Shown: positions 1 to 12,229, counted from the first letter of the stretch. The stretch is DNA of 64,000 nucleotides from Imbricaverruca yamaguchii (GCA_034440575.1 JAOTOL010001614.1:62001-126000), one strand, 5' to 3'. A program made the numbers and translations. Notes: generated by a model not told the origin, from the letters alone.

Positions 1-1302
1 CTTTTGAAAGCAATGTGAACTCAACATGAACAAGGTTTGACGCAAATGTTCGGCCCAATAATAATTGGGAAAATCTTAAATGTTCATCATATAAATCATG
101 CTGTGCTCACATGCTTCCACTGCACTCCATGCAATGAGACACAGTACGAATCCGATCATCTACTGATTATCCCCTGGTAGACAAATACTTTGACTGAGTC
201 ATTTTCGTTCGAAATAGTCGGTATGTTTCCTCTATAGGACTTGGGATACATGGCCTTCGGAATGTCCTAGGTCTTATCTCAGTAGCCTAACGAGACAGTG
301 CCTTAAAATTTCCTACGTTTTTAGATAGCGTAATTTGTTACTACATGCGTACCGGATTTACACAAATATTGATCAACATGGTAATGCGGAATGGAACATT
401 TTTCCAGATTAACTTTTCAGGCAACCTGTATGTCACATTTTGCAATTTTGTATCATTTGTCTATATTCCCTTTCCCTTTTGCCTGCTTCTTGTACTGCTT
501 CTTTGGGAAAAATAGCACAATGTGCATTCAAAATCGCATTGAGATGAAGCTGTGACCCGACTACGGCATTTTTGTGCACAATGGGTGTGAATGAAGTAAT
601 AGAAGATATGACATTTGCAAAGCGGATGGCGTGCATGGTTCAGACTTTCCCGCAGCAAAGTACCACAGGGATCAACCTGCCTCATTCCTCCGTATTGCGA
701 GGGTCAAAACATGCCAGCAAGTTCTCGAGATATTAGCCCACAACATCAGAATGAAAGAATCCCACCCGACCCACATCGAAGTGATTGTGCTGTTGTTGCT
801 GTGACCGGGACGACGCCGATACTAAACTCATGCGGTGAGTAGCGCTTAGAATATCAGAAACACTACGAGGTAGTACACATCGAGAGCTTCATACAATGAG
901 CACTTCCGGAAAGACCAATAGCTGTTAGGTAAGCTCCCCAAAATCACCAAGTTTGAGTAAGTTGAATCGAATCTGGCAAATAAGACTTGAAGCCAATTCC
1001 GTCCCCAATTTACAAGTTGCATGATCGCCATCATCATGGAACTTCCACAGTGGTGACTGCCTCAGTATGTCAGAATTCATGGCAGAATCCGCCAACCCTT
1101 CACGGTAAATTATAAACACTCACTTACGGCACGTGGCAACATACATCAGCCATCTTTTGAATTCTCAGTCTCATAAATTCGTCAAACACAGAAACAGCAG
1201 AACGTAAAGAAGACAAACTGAACGCAGTCTCTCCCCGAGACATCAAAATGGGTACAGAGTATGATGCACTTGTATATCCGGGTGCGCACCCCACACCTTT
1301 GA
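1..1302. other. No supported gene
   Basis: Only short overlapping open frames with no recognisable domain are present, and no repeat family shared with the rest of the window was seen. Confidence 0.5.
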
Positions 1303-1661
1303 AGCGGTAACCAGGAGTGCACACCACTCACCATTGACGTGTTACCAGGAGTGCACACCACTCACCATTGACGTGTTACCAGGAGTGCACACCACTCACC
1401 ATTGACGCGGTTACTAGGAGTGCACACCACTCACCATTGACGCAGTTACCAGGAGTGCACACCACTCACCATTGACGTGTTACCAGGAGTGCACACCACT
1501 CACCATTGACGTGTTACCAGGAGTGCACACCACTCACCATTGACGTGTTACCAGGAGTGCACACCACTCACCATTGACGTGTTACCAGGAGTGCACACCA
1601 CTCACCATTGACGTGCTACCAGGAGTGTACTCCACTTACCCTTGACGCGGTTACTAGGAGT
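1303..1661. repeat. 34/35-bp minisatellite, about 10 copies
   Basis: Head-to-tail units read (gtgtt or gcggtt)accaggagtgcacacc followed by actcaccattgac. Most units are 34 bp. Those beginning gcggtt are 35 bp. The first and last units are diverged, while the middle units are nearly identical, as expected from unequal exchange. No intervening unique spacers exist, so this is not a CRISPR array. Confidence 0.95.
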
Positions 1662-3690
1662 ACGCAAAGTGGCGTCCACCCGTCACCCTCATCCACGGTC
1701 GTATCCGGGTCATCGTATCCGGGTCATACCGGTGTGGTCCGCCCCAGGCGCCCAGCCACTGAATCGGCTTTATCGACCAGACTGTGATCTATCTCACAGA
1801 ACTTTGGCGGCTGCGAGCGGTAAGATAATGTGCTCCTGGCTTTATCAGTGTGGCGGTGGAAGAATGGCACAAGACGGAAATGGTAATGATCAGCATACAA
1901 ATATAGGTCGAGGTGTAAAAGGAGCTGATGCGCAGAGATCTAGCAGCAATGCCTGCATCCGTATGCAAAGTGTACTTAATTTACGGTTCATGGTATTATC
2001 TAGGCAAAAATAACGCCGTTGAGATATTGCATCACAATGTGGTGCTAATCAAAACGTGCCATTTTTGTGTGTAATATAAACACGATATATCGACGCGTGC
2101 TTACTGGATGTAAGGCACATAGGTTCTCATTATGTAAAAGTGATTATGATGACAGTCGTTAGAATGCTTTCAACTGTCTTTATGATATTATATGATGCCA
2201 AGAGTATGCTATTTCTGCCACAGCCGATGACACCGCATAGCCGAAGCAACAAACATTGCAAACAGACGTCAGAGTAACTAACGACAGTAATGACCAACTA
2301 TCAACACCATCAGCGGCACAATTAAATCATCAATTTCAAAACCCCTTCCTTCCGAAAAACGCATCTATAATGTGCGACTAGGATGAAAATTCATCGGCGC
2401 AAATGCGCCTAAGCATTTTATTTGCAGGCTGTTCTGAGCTGCATTTGCTCTGAATTTCATTGTTTCACTTGCAACACTATGCTGCGCTGACAAAATTATC
2501 CTGGATTTGTGACAGCATTCTGTACGGGCGACATTATTCTGCACTGGCGACGTTTCATGTGTAATCGATTGCTGTTTCTGATGCATGCATTGAGGCATAA
2601 ACTTCATGTCGTCGGATCTTAAATCTTAAAAACTGTGAGGGACAATGGCCCGTGTAAATGCATGCTGTGACATGCCTTTTATCATTGATGCTAAATTAAC
2701 CAGGTCGAAATTGCGCATGCGTTTGTAGGTGAGTGGGCTTCACAAGTGTTGTATTAGCAGTCAACATTTCGTGTACTTTTCTCCGTCATCTGATAAGGAC
2801 ATTCACAAGTGCAATGAGATCAGTGAGCAGTTCCACGCTTATCCGACGAAGCTTGCAAGCATAAACCTAGCCGGCAATGAACTGGGATAATTATTATTGA
2901 TTTGTCATCTTCTTCCATTTGTATCGTAATTGTGCAGCCACAGTGGAATTTGGCAACAACTGTCTATCAGTGGCGAACACAAACAAAACGGCAATTGATC
3001 AGCATTCAATTGATCGCAAAATGGCACAGTTGCCGGTCTACCATTTGCGGTCCGAAACATCATCACCAAATCCATTGCATTTCACCTTAATTCCTAGGCT
3101 GAAACACCCAGATTGCTCGCAATGCATTTGTTTAAATGGATGCGCTTGGGGACAATATTGGACAGCACCCAGCCTCAAGATAGGTGAGAGTAATCAGCAC
3201 CAGCATCGACTTGTTGTCCACTGGGAGGCAACGACGGATGCGACGCAAACAACCATGCCGTCCTTGGTGTGCAGTCCACGTACTAGTGGACGGACCAAGC
3301 TCCAGCCATGCTGCAAGTTGGAGCTGCTGGAGGTTGAAGTTCCATGCGGAATTAATCGTATTGGAGATGGTCTGGAAATTGTCATCCTGTGAAGACACCG
3401 ATAAGTCGAGAAAGAAACAAACTGACAAAGATGATGCACTGATTTGCCGACAAACAAAAATGCTGAGACGCTGATATTTACGACCCCCGACATGGGTCCC
3501 GCGATGTCCGGGGTCGCAAACACCGATCCGAGATTCACTGAGATTATTATCGGTAGACGAGCACAATAGGAAGGAGTTCGACAAACATTACATTGGTGCT
3601 GGTAGGCCCAGCAAGTCATCCTCCTGAACGTGCGGTTAGACGACGTTCAAGAAAATAAAGGCAGCCGAGAAAATGAGCGAAAGAGCCCAA
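1662..3690. other. No recognised gene; overlapping unknown ORFs
   Basis: Open frames at 1642-2013 (+), 2919-3392 (+), 3132-3584 (-) and 3194-3619 (-) overlap on both strands. None shows a domain, signal peptide or repeat that I recognise. The overlap of four frames over the same 500 bases argues that at most one could be real. Confidence 0.4.
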
Positions 3691-3943
3691 TGCGTGAAAA
3701 GAAATAGCAGACCTTCAATATACCAGGAGGTGCTGAGTTTACATCAAAAGTAACGGTAGGGATTATACTATATTACTCAACGTTTCGGCCAGGGGCCATC
3801 ATCGGGAGTGAATTATGATTATCTCTCCTGATGATGGCACCTGGCCGAAACGTTGAGTAATATAGTCTAATCCCTAACGTTACTTTTGATGTAAACTCAG
3901 CACCTCCTGTTATATTGAAGGTCGGATATTTCTTTTCACGCAA
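3691..3943. repeat. Long inverted repeat (hairpin) with hammerhead-like cores
   Basis: Two arms of about 118 bp (3691-3808 and 3825-3943) are reverse complements with scattered mismatches, separated by a loop of about 16 nt. The right arm on the plus strand contains CTGATGA (3828-3834), a 12-nt segment with a possible GGC/GCC stem (3835-3846), and GAAAC (3847-3851). This is the order of the conserved hammerhead ribozyme core. The left arm on the minus strand has the equivalent with one core change (CCGATGA). Hammerhead motifs are known from Penelope-like elements and retrozymes. A convincing stem I is not visible, so activity is uncertain. A simple fold-back or snap-back repeat is the alternative. 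Confidence 0.8.
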
Positions 3944-4780
3944 TGTCTAAAACCCAGGAGCACTTAAGAGCCATTCTTCGTTGCATGAAAGAGCCCAGGT
4001 CCGAGTATGTGAGCTAACGCCCAATATCCGGTGATGTTTGAACGGGTGGAGTCTTAGTGCCAACAGGTGATGCTCGAGAACCAACTAGCTTTTATAAATT
4101 GAACATTATTTCCTATAGAAAAGGACCATTTAGACGACGCCCATGCAGAGGTAGCACTTGAGATTATTGCAATATTTTATAGAACGACACTGGTGTATGT
4201 GGATGTATGTATTAGGTTCCTACACCGCTTCGAGTCCTACTCCATTCATTCATAACTAACCATCATCTTATTGACCTTTGTATTGACCCTTCGCGGCGTT
4301 CATCCAAATATTCCGTCGAAGTACACACCCTTGTCCTTCAAAGAAAACGTTGCATGGGGGAACATTGATGGGAGGCTCCGTCTCCGTCTCGTCTCAGAGC
4401 CAAAAGGCAGCTGCCGGGTCACGTGGCTATATGGTTATGCCATGCGACCTGCCTACCCCGAGGCGCCGGCCACTGCGTGGCTGGTGTCAGGCTGACGGAG
4501 CTCGCCACGCTGAATGTTGTGCCTGCGGCGTGACTTTGGTAGGAAGGATGCGAGACTAAAAGGACCGTAACACAGCGTGGCGCCTGTGCTCATTCGGCAA
4601 TTCGGCATAGCACATTTAAGGTTGAGATACCACCCCATATTCGGCTGATGAGTCGGGCTTCGACGTGATCGCAGCCAGGTTTGGCTCAATCAGGTTGTAT
4701 TAAAATGTGCTTGTAAAAATTGAAGGCGTCAACACGCATGCATGTCTGCAAAAGGGATGATCACACAAGCATCCACAAAC
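3944..4780. other. No supported gene
   Basis: Short unrelated open frames only. No domain or shared repeat was recognised. Confidence 0.4.
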
Positions 4781-4895
4781 ACACATTATCTCTCCCCTCT
4801 ATCTCTCCCTTTTTTATCTCTCTCTCTCTTTCTATCTCACATATACACATACGCACACACACACACACACACACACCTACACACTCCCACAACCT
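4780..4895. repeat. (CT)n / (CA)n microsatellite
   Basis: A pyrimidine-rich run of ctct units is followed by an uninterrupted (ac)n run near 4854-4878. Confidence 0.9.
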
Positions 4896-5206
4896 TATGA
4901 TGGTTGTAAGTAGATAGTGTCGATAGACTTCGATTACGTCTTGGACTGATTGCTTTCAAATCTTATATGTGTTCTAAGTTATATACGTAAGTGTGTTCTG
5001 AGTTTCTCTATGTGGGCCTCTGGTGATGTCTGGAGACGCTACGATAGCAAGGCAGCGTCTAATTCTAACTGGCTGCATAACATACTGCAATCTCGGATAA
5101 GCTATGGATAAACACAACTTTCTACACTTCGGCTACGATTTCGCGGCGTTGAGTTGCACCATGCACTTGCTGGCTATGAAATAAGAAACCTTGGAGGTTG
5201 GTGAGG

Positions 5207-5427
5207 GGAGTCGGTGGCTCAGTGGTTAGGCTGAGTGTCTGGCAAGCCAGAGGTACGGGGTTCGATTCCCCGCGATGCCCGCCCTTCCTGCCAGGGTCAG
5301 AGGCAGGCGATGCGGTATGGCCTCAGCTGCTGAGTACGTCGTATAGCCACAATCCAAGCCGATCCAAGTCGGTAAGTTGTTTCTCCGTGTCGGTTCTAAT
5401 TAATATTTGTGTGGTATGTACCTCGTC
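5207..5427 (+). mobile_element. tRNA-derived SINE, type 1
   Basis: The 5' end is tRNA-like. A polymerase III A box resembling TGGCTCAGTGGTTAGG lies at 5215-5230, and an exact B box GGTTCGATTCC at 5259-5269 sits inside an intact T-arm stem (ggggttcgattcccc). The anticodon arm does not fold into a proper 5-bp stem with a 7-nt loop, so a functional tRNA is unlikely. A non-tRNA body follows. The next element (5428-5511) carries a tail module found elsewhere in the window. Confidence 0.65.
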
Positions 5428-5511
5428 CTCCATACAGGGAATGGGCGCTGTATAACCACTGCAGTTGATGCGCCCTAAACCCCTAATAACTAACTAACTC
5501 CATACAGGGAA
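5428..5511 (+). mobile_element. Short retroposon tail flanked by 14-bp direct repeats
   Basis: CTCCATACAGGGAA occurs at 5428-5441 and again at 5498-5511. Between them is a 56-bp module starting tgggcgctgtataaccactg and ending in ctaataactaactaa. The same module recurs at 9130-9182 and, diverged, at 13571-13632, each time flanked by a short direct repeat. It looks like a strongly 5'-truncated SINE or LINE 3' end with target-site duplication. Alternatively it is the natural 3' end of the SINE starting at 5207, with a chance repeat. Confidence 0.6.
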
Positions 5512-6237
5512 GTCAGGTGGACAAGACGATTTAGACATTCACTTCAGCTTGCACGAATTCCAGCGACATAGAAGCACTTGGGCCACCGTTTTGTCATACA
5601 CTCCAGACCGGTCTGTGTTGCATCTGCCTACCATGTTGTTCAAGAACCCCACCACCATTACTCAACAACACAACAGCCAGCGGAGCCGAAAACGTGAAGA
5701 CTTCAGGCGCGCTGATCGATCGCTACTTCTTTCAACTGCAGCACACTCAGCTTCGCCGGTGGAATTACGGCCGCCTTATCTGTTTCAGCCACACCGGGCA
5801 CAAATCCAGCGCACGAAACCGTCCTGAGCACTTCTCAACGACAAGTGTGAATGCATTGGAGCTTACTGATGCAACAAACTTGGAGAAAAAGTGTATTCCT
5901 CGTATGGAGCGGCCGATTCTTGTGTTTATGGATGGCAATAAAAATGCATTTCCACACGGGGCCAGCAAACTGTTTTCGAAAACCGATGTCAGCTAGGAAT
6001 ATCCTGCCCAGGCACGTATGCCCAAGTACCCGAGGGGAGAACTCATTGGTTGACCGTGTTCGACAACTATCGAGGTGTTTACCACATGTAGCCAGAAAAC
6101 ATTCACACTTACTCAAAGAACATTTTCTTCTGAATATCTGCGATTTCAGGTTGAGAACAAGAAGAACATCAGAGGACAATATTAAAAGGTTCCCTAAGGT
6201 ATATAGGATTAAGGAGACGTAGCGACAGCGTGCTGAC
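5512..6237. other. No recognised gene
   Basis: Overlapping frames on both strands (including 5835-6443 minus, 202 codons) show no recognisable domain. The long minus-strand frame runs into a dispersed repeat at its 5' end, so I do not call it a gene. Confidence 0.4.
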
Positions 6238-6440
6238 CTATATCGGTTGAGAGTGCTTGTCAAAAGTGTGCCGCATGCATTTTTAAGCAAGGAGCCACAG
6301 CGGTGCAGTAAAAGCTTGAAGAGCTTCAGCGACGAAGGCGGGAGGCGATGCACTCCGCTGACAGGCGTATTGATCTGGCCATAAACTGCAAAAGAAAGCC
6401 CGCCAGAGTGACAGGACGTGCGCACCACCAACCTGCGCCC
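6238..6440. repeat. Dispersed repeat R5, copy 1
   Basis: This segment is similar to 11690-11890, sharing the blocks ctgacaggc, tggccata and gtgcgc.ccac in the same order. In the minus direction both copies read a similar W-P-D-x-x-A-C-Q peptide (fCsLWPDqyACQ here, FCNIWPDKKACQ in copy 2), hinting at an old protein-coding source that I cannot name. Both copies lie a few hundred bases before a family A element in the same orientation. Confidence 0.5.
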
Positions 6441-6664
6441 CACTAGGATCGGTATCTAAACGCACCCCGCTGGACGGAGTGGCACACTCTATCCCCGACT
6501 TGAGAAGTTATTGGCAAATTTCGTTTCATTTGACAGGAAATCACAACATTCAATAAGATGAACTCAGATGAGTCTAGTGTATTGACCGGAGTGGTACATA
6601 TGAGCACAGGTGAGTTCGAATCTTATGACTGGACCTAGTTGGTGATGTGGCGCCACGGTGATGT

Positions 6665-7513
6665 TTAACCCGTTCCGTCTCAGGGTGGTTTCAGCTGCCC
6701 CTCCCCCCTCAGGTTTTTCGCGGATGGTGGACGAACAGCGCGCGGCAGTGCGCCTAAATTTGGCATACCTTTTCCTCCATTAATTCGGCATGGTGATTCA
6801 AAATTTTGAAGTCAGGTCATCTCGGGTCAACGAGTTAGTCAAGTTCAAGTGAGGTCACCTCCAGAAAACGTTCAACCAGTCGTCACGCTTTAACGGATAC
6901 AGATATTTTAATGAAACTTTCAGCGTTTGCTGATCTTTAGGGACGGACCAAAACGTATATGCGGATTTTTTTTCTTTTTGACTGCATATCAATGTTGCGT
7001 ATTTGACAATTGCAGTTCAAATAGAAGATTCTGACTAAAGTATTATTAGGGCAAGTTGACTTCCAACAACGTTTCTGGGTCCGCTCTACCCATTGGAAAA
7101 GGAGAATTAAAAACAACTTGAAAACTAAAAAATGTTCAATTTCAACAACGCAAAAAACTTCTCTTTTTTTTTGGGGGCCGATAAATTTCATGGCCCTGGT
7201 CGATTTCGCTGTACTTTTCTCATTCCAAATAAATTTTGTTTCTTCATATATCCCCCAAATGAACACCCGAGAGCCAAAAACATAATGTAAGTAGTAAAAA
7301 GTCGTGAAAATCTAGCCCCTCTGGTGACGTCACTTCTTGGGAAAGTTGTTTTGCGGGTGGATCCGGACCCTACTCGTCGAGTGCTTTCCTATGATACCAC
7401 TTTCGTTTTCGTGCGACGCTTAATTTGGATTTTAGAGGGGGTTACTATCAGCCCCCTCCCCCCCCCCCGAGACGGGAGTGTGAGGATTTGACCGGAGAGA
7501 CGGCGCGCGTTAA
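6665..7513 (+). mobile_element. TTAA-flanked non-autonomous element, family A, copy 1
   Basis: It starts TTAACCCGTTCCGTCTCAGG and ends GAGACGGCGCGCGTTAA, giving imperfect terminal inverted repeats of about 17 bp including TTAA. The interior is non-coding. Subterminal C or G runs (7456-7469) sit just inside the right end, and AGGTCA-type motifs sit near the left end. Further copies lie at 12230, 20932 (inverted), 57985 (inverted, partial) and 60166 (partial). TTAA termini fit piggyBac-like or Kolobok-like mobilisation, but no transposase for it is in the window. Confidence 0.75.
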
Positions 7514-8770
7514 ATTGTAATCGAGTATCATACAACTAAGCAGCACAATGGCCGAATTTCAGTGCCATCATGCGCACTGCCTTCTACGATAGCCAAGAAA
7601 GTCACCCATTAGTAAAAAGAAGATTGAGATCATGGTGGGTCATGTGAGAAATATTGAGCCTGGTGTTATGTCATCTGGTGCATGTTTCTACACCAAGAGT
7701 TTGGCAGGACCCCGTCGGAAGCAATGCAAAAACTTGTCCGAGCACAAGATGGCCATGTGCCCGCTTATTGTCATAGAAGCGAAGGATTAAAACAAAACCG
7801 AAGACAGAGGTACAAGGTGTCACACAACGTCAAATGCCGCTGCTAAGGACATTGGCTCTATGATGACCGCAAGCTGTGGACCGGCGTCGTGCGACACTAA
7901 ATTTCTTGCAAAACCTAAACCATCACTGGCCATGTTGTACCCGATTTCTCACTCATTGTCAAAGTTATTGATTTGATATTTGCAATGAATATTTACCAGC
8001 TGATTCTGAACCAGAAGTATTTCGATTTTTTAAAGTAAAAAGTATTTTATACAGTATTCACGAAGTTAATTGTTTTAGTTTTACCGATCTTGACAACCCA
8101 GAAGTTGCAGACAAATTGTGGAAGTCTCAGATAGCTGCATTATTGGCCACTCAATTCGCTGCGACGTGGCGGAAACCGATTACTGACGACCTTGTTACTC
8201 CATTTATGGCGTTCTTTTCTGTACACAAAAACATTCTTTTTTGTTCGCATTCTATACACTTTTGTGTAAATTTCTCTCCACAGTTGCGGGAGGTGACATC
8301 AACATGTCACTGACTCCTGATCCAGTGGTAGTTATGATTTTTTTCCACAAGCCGCGGAATTGATATGACGCAAATAGGTACTAAACGTTTCAAATTCATT
8401 CCGCTGTGCGTTTGCTAGTTACTGAAACAAATAGACATGAGGACGATTCTGCCCCTCTCCCTCCCCAGTGGTGTTCTGGCGAGCAAGGAAAATAACTTAT
8501 GCATGTTTTAGCAGCACCCAGAAAAAGAGACATTCACGTCGCGAAACTTGCGACAATCGGGCTTTGGATTCCGGATATCTTCGTGAGGGTGTACTCCAAC
8601 TGGGTGGGCATAAGTCCGAAGAAGAAATGGTTAACTTTATCGAAGCTGACACGCATATCGACGTGAACAAGAAGACAAGCGTTGTTTAAGTGTGGCGAAT
8701 AGAGCCAGCCTCCAGGCATTTCAGATGGCACATGCAACAGCGTTAACAGGCACTGAACATCGCTGGATGG
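7514..8770. other. No supported gene
   Basis: Short frames only. No shared repeat was recognised. Confidence 0.4.
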
Positions 8771-8960
8771 GGCCGCGGTTGTTCAGTTGGTGGAGCGTCT
8801 GATTCTTGATCGCGAGGTTTTGGGTTCGAATCTTACAACCGACGGAATTTACCGACTCCCCGCGACCAATCGACGTAAGAGGTTGACGACGCTATATGAC
8901 CTAGTGGTCGAATTTGTCGTAAAAGAACCCAAGCTTCTAACATCGCGCGGAAACCATAGT
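8771..8960 (+). mobile_element. tRNA-derived SINE, type 2
   Basis: An A-box-like tgttcagttggtgg at 8780-8793 is followed by the B-box GGTTCGAATC at 8823-8832. The body includes the segment gtaaaagaaccc common in tRNA-headed SINEs. The T-arm 3' half is mismatched (gggttcgaatcttac), so this is not a working tRNA. The head differs from the element at 5207, so it is a separate family. Confidence 0.6.
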
Positions 8961-9115
8961 CTGACGGTCTCAGCCGGCGGATGTTTTCATTTGTTGTACC
9001 GTTCTTGTTTCTTTTCTTGAAAATCTTTGATGGAATTTAGAGTAGCTATGTCATGAAAAAAGACTCATATTGGTTGATTTTTTTTAAAGTTGTCGAGAAA
9101 TGTATGTCTATCTCT

Positions 9116-9196
9116 CGGTATGTATGTGTATGGGCGCTGTATAACCACTGCAGTTGATGCCCCCTAAAACCCAAATAACTAACGGTATGTATGTGT
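9116..9196 (+). mobile_element. Short retroposon tail, copy 2, with 14-bp direct repeats
   Basis: CGGTATGTATGTGT at 9116-9129 and 9183-9196 brackets the tgggcgctgtataaccactg module also seen at 5442. The insert is only about 53 bp and ends ataactaa. The flanks are partly low-complexity (TATG repeats), but the match includes the non-repetitive CGG. Confidence 0.6.
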
Positions 9197-10440
9197 GTCT
9201 GTATGTGTCGCCTCGATGCACACTGAACCAAAATGGCCGGGCGGATTTGGTTCACCTCTTCACACGCCATGGGCCGGTTCGGAGGACAGATCATGACGGT
9301 GGTTTCGGGTTGCGTGAGTCATGTGGGCTCGTGCTACGTGCCTTCAACTGGGGTCATGTCGACATTAGCTAGCCAGGGTCACATCAAATATATAAGCGTA
9401 CAAGTCGCACGGGTACGAAACTCTGTGGAAACATGCGCCCGGTAGAGCACTGCGTGCTTGTGTGGCCGGCGCCCGGGTGTGCTGTACCGTGTGACCGTTA
9501 GGTGCGTGCATCTGTTTCCAGTTGGGCACATCTGAGTTGAGAGCAGTGCGCACCACAGCTATCAAATTTTGTGTGTAAGTGGCTCGTCACCGGGGCAAGC
9601 CACGTACAGCTTTAGGGGTTTGAGAAGCGTAGCACGTGCCATGCGTTTAAGATTCGCGCGACACTCCACTCCTGTTTGACATGGCGCTGGGACTCTTCCG
9701 GCGAAAAACGCGACCGCCATATATTGCCGCCCCGACTCGGCTCACATCGCAGGGGAGCGAGGCATATGCGACACCACGGCAAAGCTCACTGTATTTGCCA
9801 ACATTTAAGCATAAATTCAGAGCGATCGGGTTGACAAGTTGCACGAGAGAGCGGAACATTAGGAGTGTAAAGAAAACGGCGATTGTTTTCATTGTGCTTC
9901 ACGATTGGGTCTGGCGCTGGAAAACGGCTGATAGCGGTCACATGCACTATCCGGTCCCATGCACCGACTACACTTTTCACATTGTCCACCGGCACCTACC
10001 GTGTGCCAGGGGTCAGCCATCGCGACGAGAGCGGCAAGTGTTGTGATCCTAAGACAGGCTTCGCTTCGCACCCGATCAACGTTTCTGACAGGCCACATTT
10101 TGTGTGCCAAGTTCAATGGCCTTACATAGCCCCGACTCTTGCGATTTCCATGATACCATTAGATTTTCCCCATCGATTTTTTTCTTCTTCATACAATCAA
10201 GGCTGTCCTGAAACATTACCACACATTATTTTCGGCCTTCTGAGCCGGTTCATTGCGTCGATGGATGGCTGAGTTTCATGGGGCCAACTTTGTTGAAGTT
10301 GTTTCATGCTTGCGTGCTGCCACGCCGGCCAGGTTACCGTTGAAAGGATTTTATATGTGAACATAACTCGTGGTGAATAGGGGGAAGTACAGCTGTGTCA
10401 CTGTGCTTACGGGAATGGAGCTGGGAAAAGGCATGGTGGT
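9197..10440. other. No recognised gene
   Basis: Several overlapping frames of up to 129 codons lie on both strands (9681-10046, 9883-10272, 9889-10116). None has a recognisable domain. Confidence 0.4.
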
Positions 10441-10447
10441 AAGATGA

Positions 10448-10620
10448 AATTAAGGCTGCTTAGGTCAGGTCAGGTCGTGTTAAGTTAGCTAAGATTACCT
10501 TAGGTTAGATTAGGTTAGATGAGGTTGGACGAGGCAGGCCGAGGTTGGATGAGGTTGGATGAGGTTTGGTCAAGCTAGGTTAGGTCTAGCTGAGTTAACT
10601 CAGACCAAGCCCGCTTGGAA
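10448..10620. repeat. Degenerate TTAGGT / GAGGTTGGAT tandem tract
   Basis: Units such as ttaggttagat and gaggttggat are repeated imperfectly. They resemble decayed TTAGG-type repeats but are too diverged to call interstitial telomere. Confidence 0.6.
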
Positions 10621-10675
10621 GCGTAGTGGCCTGCGTCAGTTTTGAACACACTAACATTCTGAGGGGTTGGTGCGC

Positions 10676-11225
10676 ATTCAAGTATAAATAGGTGCATCTC
10701 CGGTGCAACATTCAACAGGAGCACTTGTGACTGTGCCATCTAGCGATTGTAGTGTAAACAGATGCATTCCGGTGCAGCATTTATCAGGCGCACTTTTACT
10801 AGTGCCATCTAGCGCAACCAGGCGCACTCGCTCTGGTGTCATTTGCCGACAATACATAACTAGGTGCACTCCGATGTAGCATTGAACAGGCTCGCGTGTA
10901 CTATTGGCGTCACAAATAGCTTGGCAGTCAGCCTGGGTGTCCTGGCACCTAAATATCCCGCATAGGTATGTTGCTTTCAACCACACATAGGTACCATTGG
11001 AGTCACAAATGGCTCGGCAGTCAGACTGATTGTCCTGGCACCTCAATCTCCTGCATATGTGTGTTTCCCACCACACCTATAGCTATGCGGGACGTTCAGA
11101 TATCAGGAGGCCTAGCCTGACCATCAGGCTATTTGTAGCGCGAATTGTATATACCGGCGCCATCTAGCGATTATGGCATAAATAGGAGGTGCGTTCCGGT
11201 GCAGCACTCAACAGGTGTACTTGTG
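10676..11225. repeat. Degenerate repeat with recurring gccatctagcg blocks
   Basis: Blocks resembling ggtgcactccggtgcagcat, aacaggcgcactt and gccatctagcga recur several times with variable spacing. The two segments at about 10897-10990 and 10991-11075 also duplicate each other (gagtcacaaatggctcggcagtcag type). The unit is about 65 bp where regular. Confidence 0.6.
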
Positions 11226-11689
11226 CCAGTGTTATTTGTTTAGGGTAGTTGTGCATTATGCTACGCAATGCATGCCATATAATAATTGCGTAGTTTCGTT
11301 GGTGTGCATCTAGTTCATATTTGCTTTAATATCTTATCAAACTTGCCACATTATGCTCACCAGATGTTTTCGATTGAGTAGTATTAGCGCGCGGGAATCT
11401 TCCAAGATCGCGTTCAATCGCGAATATACTCCCCTAACCACGAAGTGCGGCAATGAAGATTCTTCGCCTACAGACGTCCTGAAAAATATGGAAGTAAAAA
11501 AGTAAAAATTAGTATTTCATCGGTTCAAGGGCGGCAATTGTTCCACCACATGTTGCGATGAAAGCACAACTGCATCTCCACAAATATCACTGTTCACGAT
11601 TACAAACTATTTGTTCGAACAAATCATGGAAAGCACAGTCAAAGCACAGATCACTTTGAAGCACAGGTGAATTGAAGTAAAAAGAATAT
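11226..11689. other. No supported gene
   Basis: No open frame with a recognisable domain and no shared repeat seen. Confidence 0.4.
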
Positions 11690-11890
11690 GAGAACAGCAT
11701 TGTGGTCAGCATCTGCTTGAAGAGCACGCCACACACATTAGCATGAATGATGAAGATCATTGGCCGCATCCAGTGAAGGCTTATGATGTCGCCGCGAGGG
11801 AGGTGGGAAGCTGCAATCTGCTGACAGGCCTTTTTATCCGGCCATATATTACAGAAGGCCTGAGGAAGAGACATGGCAAGTGCGCGCCAC
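11690..11890. repeat. Dispersed repeat R5, copy 2
   Basis: Similar to 6238-6440. The shared minus-strand peptide signature is FCNIWPDKKACQQ. It lies about 340 bases before family A copy 2, matching the order at 6.2-7.5 kb. Confidence 0.5.
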
Positions 11891-12229
11891 AAGGAATAAT
11901 GGTCTCATAAAACTTTCATAGCTTAGAGCTGGCATCCACGGAAAGGAGACATTTAAGGACACAAAGCTTGTCAAACGCGCTCTCTAGTTTCGGTTTGTTC
12001 GTGAGTGTTTGGTTCAAGTGACTGGACCAAGTCCGTGGAGCATGTTGAAGGCAGCTAAGAATGTCGAAGCAGACGTACAAGTAAAAAGCCTTGGCTTTAT
12101 GTGTCAAGAATGGCGCGAACTACCGGCGCGATTCAGACGAAACATACAGCGGTGCCAGCAGTCACTGAATATCGCCGGATGTCAAAATATAATGTCACGC
12201 ACCCATCAGAGACTACCTTTGTTGTGTTT
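11891..12229. other. No supported gene
   Basis: Spacer between repeat R5 and family A copy 2. Nothing recognised. Confidence 0.4.

Noticed and set aside
5207..5283. Genuine tRNA gene
   Set aside because: The A and B boxes are good, but the anticodon arm does not form a normal stem and 7-nt loop, and SINE-like body sequence follows.
5835..6443. 202-codon minus-strand gene
   Set aside because: No domain was recognised, it has overlapping frames on the other strand, and its start lies in dispersed repeat R5.
10448..10620. Interstitial telomere of TTAGG type
   Set aside because: Only one or two exact TTAGG units are present. The rest is diverged gaggttggat sequence.
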